From contig OX359246.1 of assembly GCA_947179485.1 (NCBI GenBank), positions 42,325,632 to 42,389,631 of the forward strand: a stretch of 64,000 bases of DNA. The letters are read 5' to 3'. This stretch comes from Allacma fusca (lineage: Eukaryota; Arthropoda; Collembola; Symphypleona; Sminthuridae). The stretch's first letter is position 1. Every line of letters begins with the position of its first letter. Below the pieces are notes generated by a model. It saw nothing but the letters and a program-made list of their open reading frames with translations. It ran no database searches and had not been told where the DNA came from. Position numbers and translations under genes: made by a program. This document shows, one piece after another, positions 62,363-64,000 of the stretch.

Positions 62363-64000
62363 CTAGTCCGGTAAAAGACCATTTTCATGGTCCAGTATCT
62401 GCAAAATGAAATCAATTTTAGAAATTTTAAAATCTAAATGGAAACTGGTAATATAATTGTGAAAATCAAATCCAAAAGTTCAAAATCTATATCTAATAGT
62501 ATGGAATAGTGTACATACTCCTGCCATTAGCGTGACCCTTTCAGCTTTGGTGAGCTTATCCCCAGCGTGCTGCAGCCACGACTTAATTTTGTTGCGTACT
62601 GAAATTCTGGTTTCAGAAGCTGTTCTGGGGTTTGACTTGACAACGTCTAAAAATTCCAAATTTTTACTTAAAAACTAAATTATATTTATAATTTGGTCAT
62701 TTTAATTAATATACTGAGAGTCGTAATAAAATACCCACCAAAAATTACGTCGTTTATTTCCAGAACAGAAAAGTTCGATTTGCCCCTGACACCAGTATAG
62801 TTGTAGTGGTACGCTAACGGGTAAGTCAGTACTTCCTTCAAAACATCATACACAATTTCAGTAAGATCTGAACCACCTAAGGACCCCAAATATGAGCGCT
62901 GCATACAAAATTTACAAATAAATAGTCAAATTTTGCACAACTGAATTGAATGTAAAGTAAGCTAATTGTAAAGCCAATATTTACTACATAATTCAAAACT
63001 TACAGCGGCTTGCTTAAAATTGCTCTCATTTTTTAGTTTAAGGTCAAATTCCTTTAAGCCTTCCTTTGTTTTAAATGGAAAATTGAATGCAATTTGATTT
63101 TGTGGTTGTGGATTGGAATTAATATTCTGAAGACGAGCGTTATTGACCAAACTGAATAATGCCGTCTGCATTGTGTTTTGCGTAGCCTGAATTGTGGCGA
63201 GCCGAATAAACATGTCCTTCTGAAACTCTGCAACAAATTCCAATCATTTCTGGTTCCCAAACGTTTGTGCATAAGCATACAGAGTAAAATTAGTAAAACA
63301 CATGTAAACGACAAGTTCATATCAAACCTCACCTGCGAAAAGAGACAAAAAATTTGTCGGCATATTTTCAGGTTCAGCCGGTTGAGATAATTGGTAAACC
63401 CTGCGTCCGGGAATATTTGTTATTCCGCTGATACCACTTGATCTGCTGGGAGTGGGCTGAATCGGCTTCAATATGTTCCCTGTGGAGATTGTTTCCTCCA
63501 TATTTCCACTTGGAATTTCGTGGGTATCTTTAAAGCATCTTCATCACTCGATTCGTCAGCAAATTCAAGTTTCCGTTTTGTAACTTTTCGACCAGATCCA
63601 CTCTTTTGTTTGGCACACCCGGTTTCATTCCCACTTAACTCCGAAAATTCTTCAAAATGACCAATATTTCGTTTCCCCTCTTCGAAGGACTCTTATAAAA
63701 CAGTTCAAATTATTGTATGCAATTATATGATTTTGTAATCATTATTAGCGAACATATCAGTTGTATAATAATTAAGTTGCTAAATAACTTACGAAATTGG
63801 TGCATCACCCGAGCCGAATAAGTTTTCCAATCTGATTTTACTGGAGATTTGAGGCCCTTGATAGCAGCATTTATCTTTCCAACATTTCTAAATTCTGGCC
63901 AATAACAACAAAGTTCCTCCGATTCCTCGTTTATCCACTTGGTTGGAACTAACTCCACCTCATTAGTTTCTATAAAATGCACTACGGTAAAATCTATATC
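62363..64000 (-). CDS. DUF4806 protein, 5' part outside the window, one frameshift
   Basis: Minus-strand exons visible: from beyond 64000 to 63793, 63691-63333, 63227-63004, 62898-62739, 62646-62519, 62398-62363 (stop TAG). The N-terminal part reads HFIETNEVELVPTKWI then CCYWPEF, the segment that opens many arthropod DUF4806 proteins. The domain proper is FPFKTKEGLKEFDLKLKNES, YLGSLGG, NYTGVRGKSNFS, in the usual order. Between them is a basic linker (KVTKRKLEF). DUF4806 proteins are abundant and often repeat-associated in arthropods; function unknown. In the second exon the frame breaks at the short A run in GCTTTAAAGATACC; one extra A would restore both reading frame and exon phase. The ORF upstream and downstream is otherwise open, so this is either a sequencing slip or a young null allele. 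Confidence 0.72.

Overview
The window is nuclear DNA of an arthropod: AT-rich, with short GT-AG introns, small multi-exon genes and many transposon remnants. The gene set suggests a springtail (Collembola) or a close relative. It includes tandem Star-like FkbM-domain type II membrane proteins, a tandem pair of insect-type 7TM chemoreceptors, a Tret1-like sugar porter, a SEC14-like protein and a DUF4806 protein. The organism call is inference; no rRNA, tRNA, CRISPR or bacterial feature was seen.

Layout. 0.5-5.8 kb (+): an 11-exon secreted protein with a Thr-rich acidic domain, unknown family. 6.4-8.2 kb (-): a single-pass receptor-like protein with a PPxY cytosolic tail. 8.2-14.4 kb: gene-poor. 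14.4-16.1 kb (+): a Tret1-like transporter. 16.7-19.3 kb (-): a SEC14/CRAL-TRIO protein. 20.4-22.8 kb (-): an F-box protein. 23.2-41.7 kb: three tandem segmental copies (A, B, C), each carrying a Star-like gene on the minus strand; a fourth, divergent paralogue D lies at 42.6-45.4 kb. B and C are intact. A and D are each broken by a hAT insertion in a coding exon. 49.8-54.6 kb (-): two near-identical chemoreceptor genes. 62.4-64 kb (-): a DUF4806 gene running off the window.

The most striking content is the mobile DNA. At least nine non-autonomous hAT-like elements of about 0.8-1.3 kb have inverted ends and 8-bp target duplications. Most carry a dense array of a short motif at both ends, and the motif differs between families: CCCGTACCCG, AAAATGCCC, ACCCGAACCTG, CGATATTATCG, GACTGACT or AATCC. 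They are nested in each other, sit in exons and introns, and several can be ordered in time from the tandem gene copies that lack them. Two TWA-flanked, Harbinger-like MITEs with TGACGTCA-bearing ends, a TA-flanked MITE, a 5'-truncated LINE and a mariner fragment complete the set.

Gene models were built by hand from splice signals. For every model spanning complete exons, summed exon lengths and phases agree with one continuous frame, except where a frameshift is stated.
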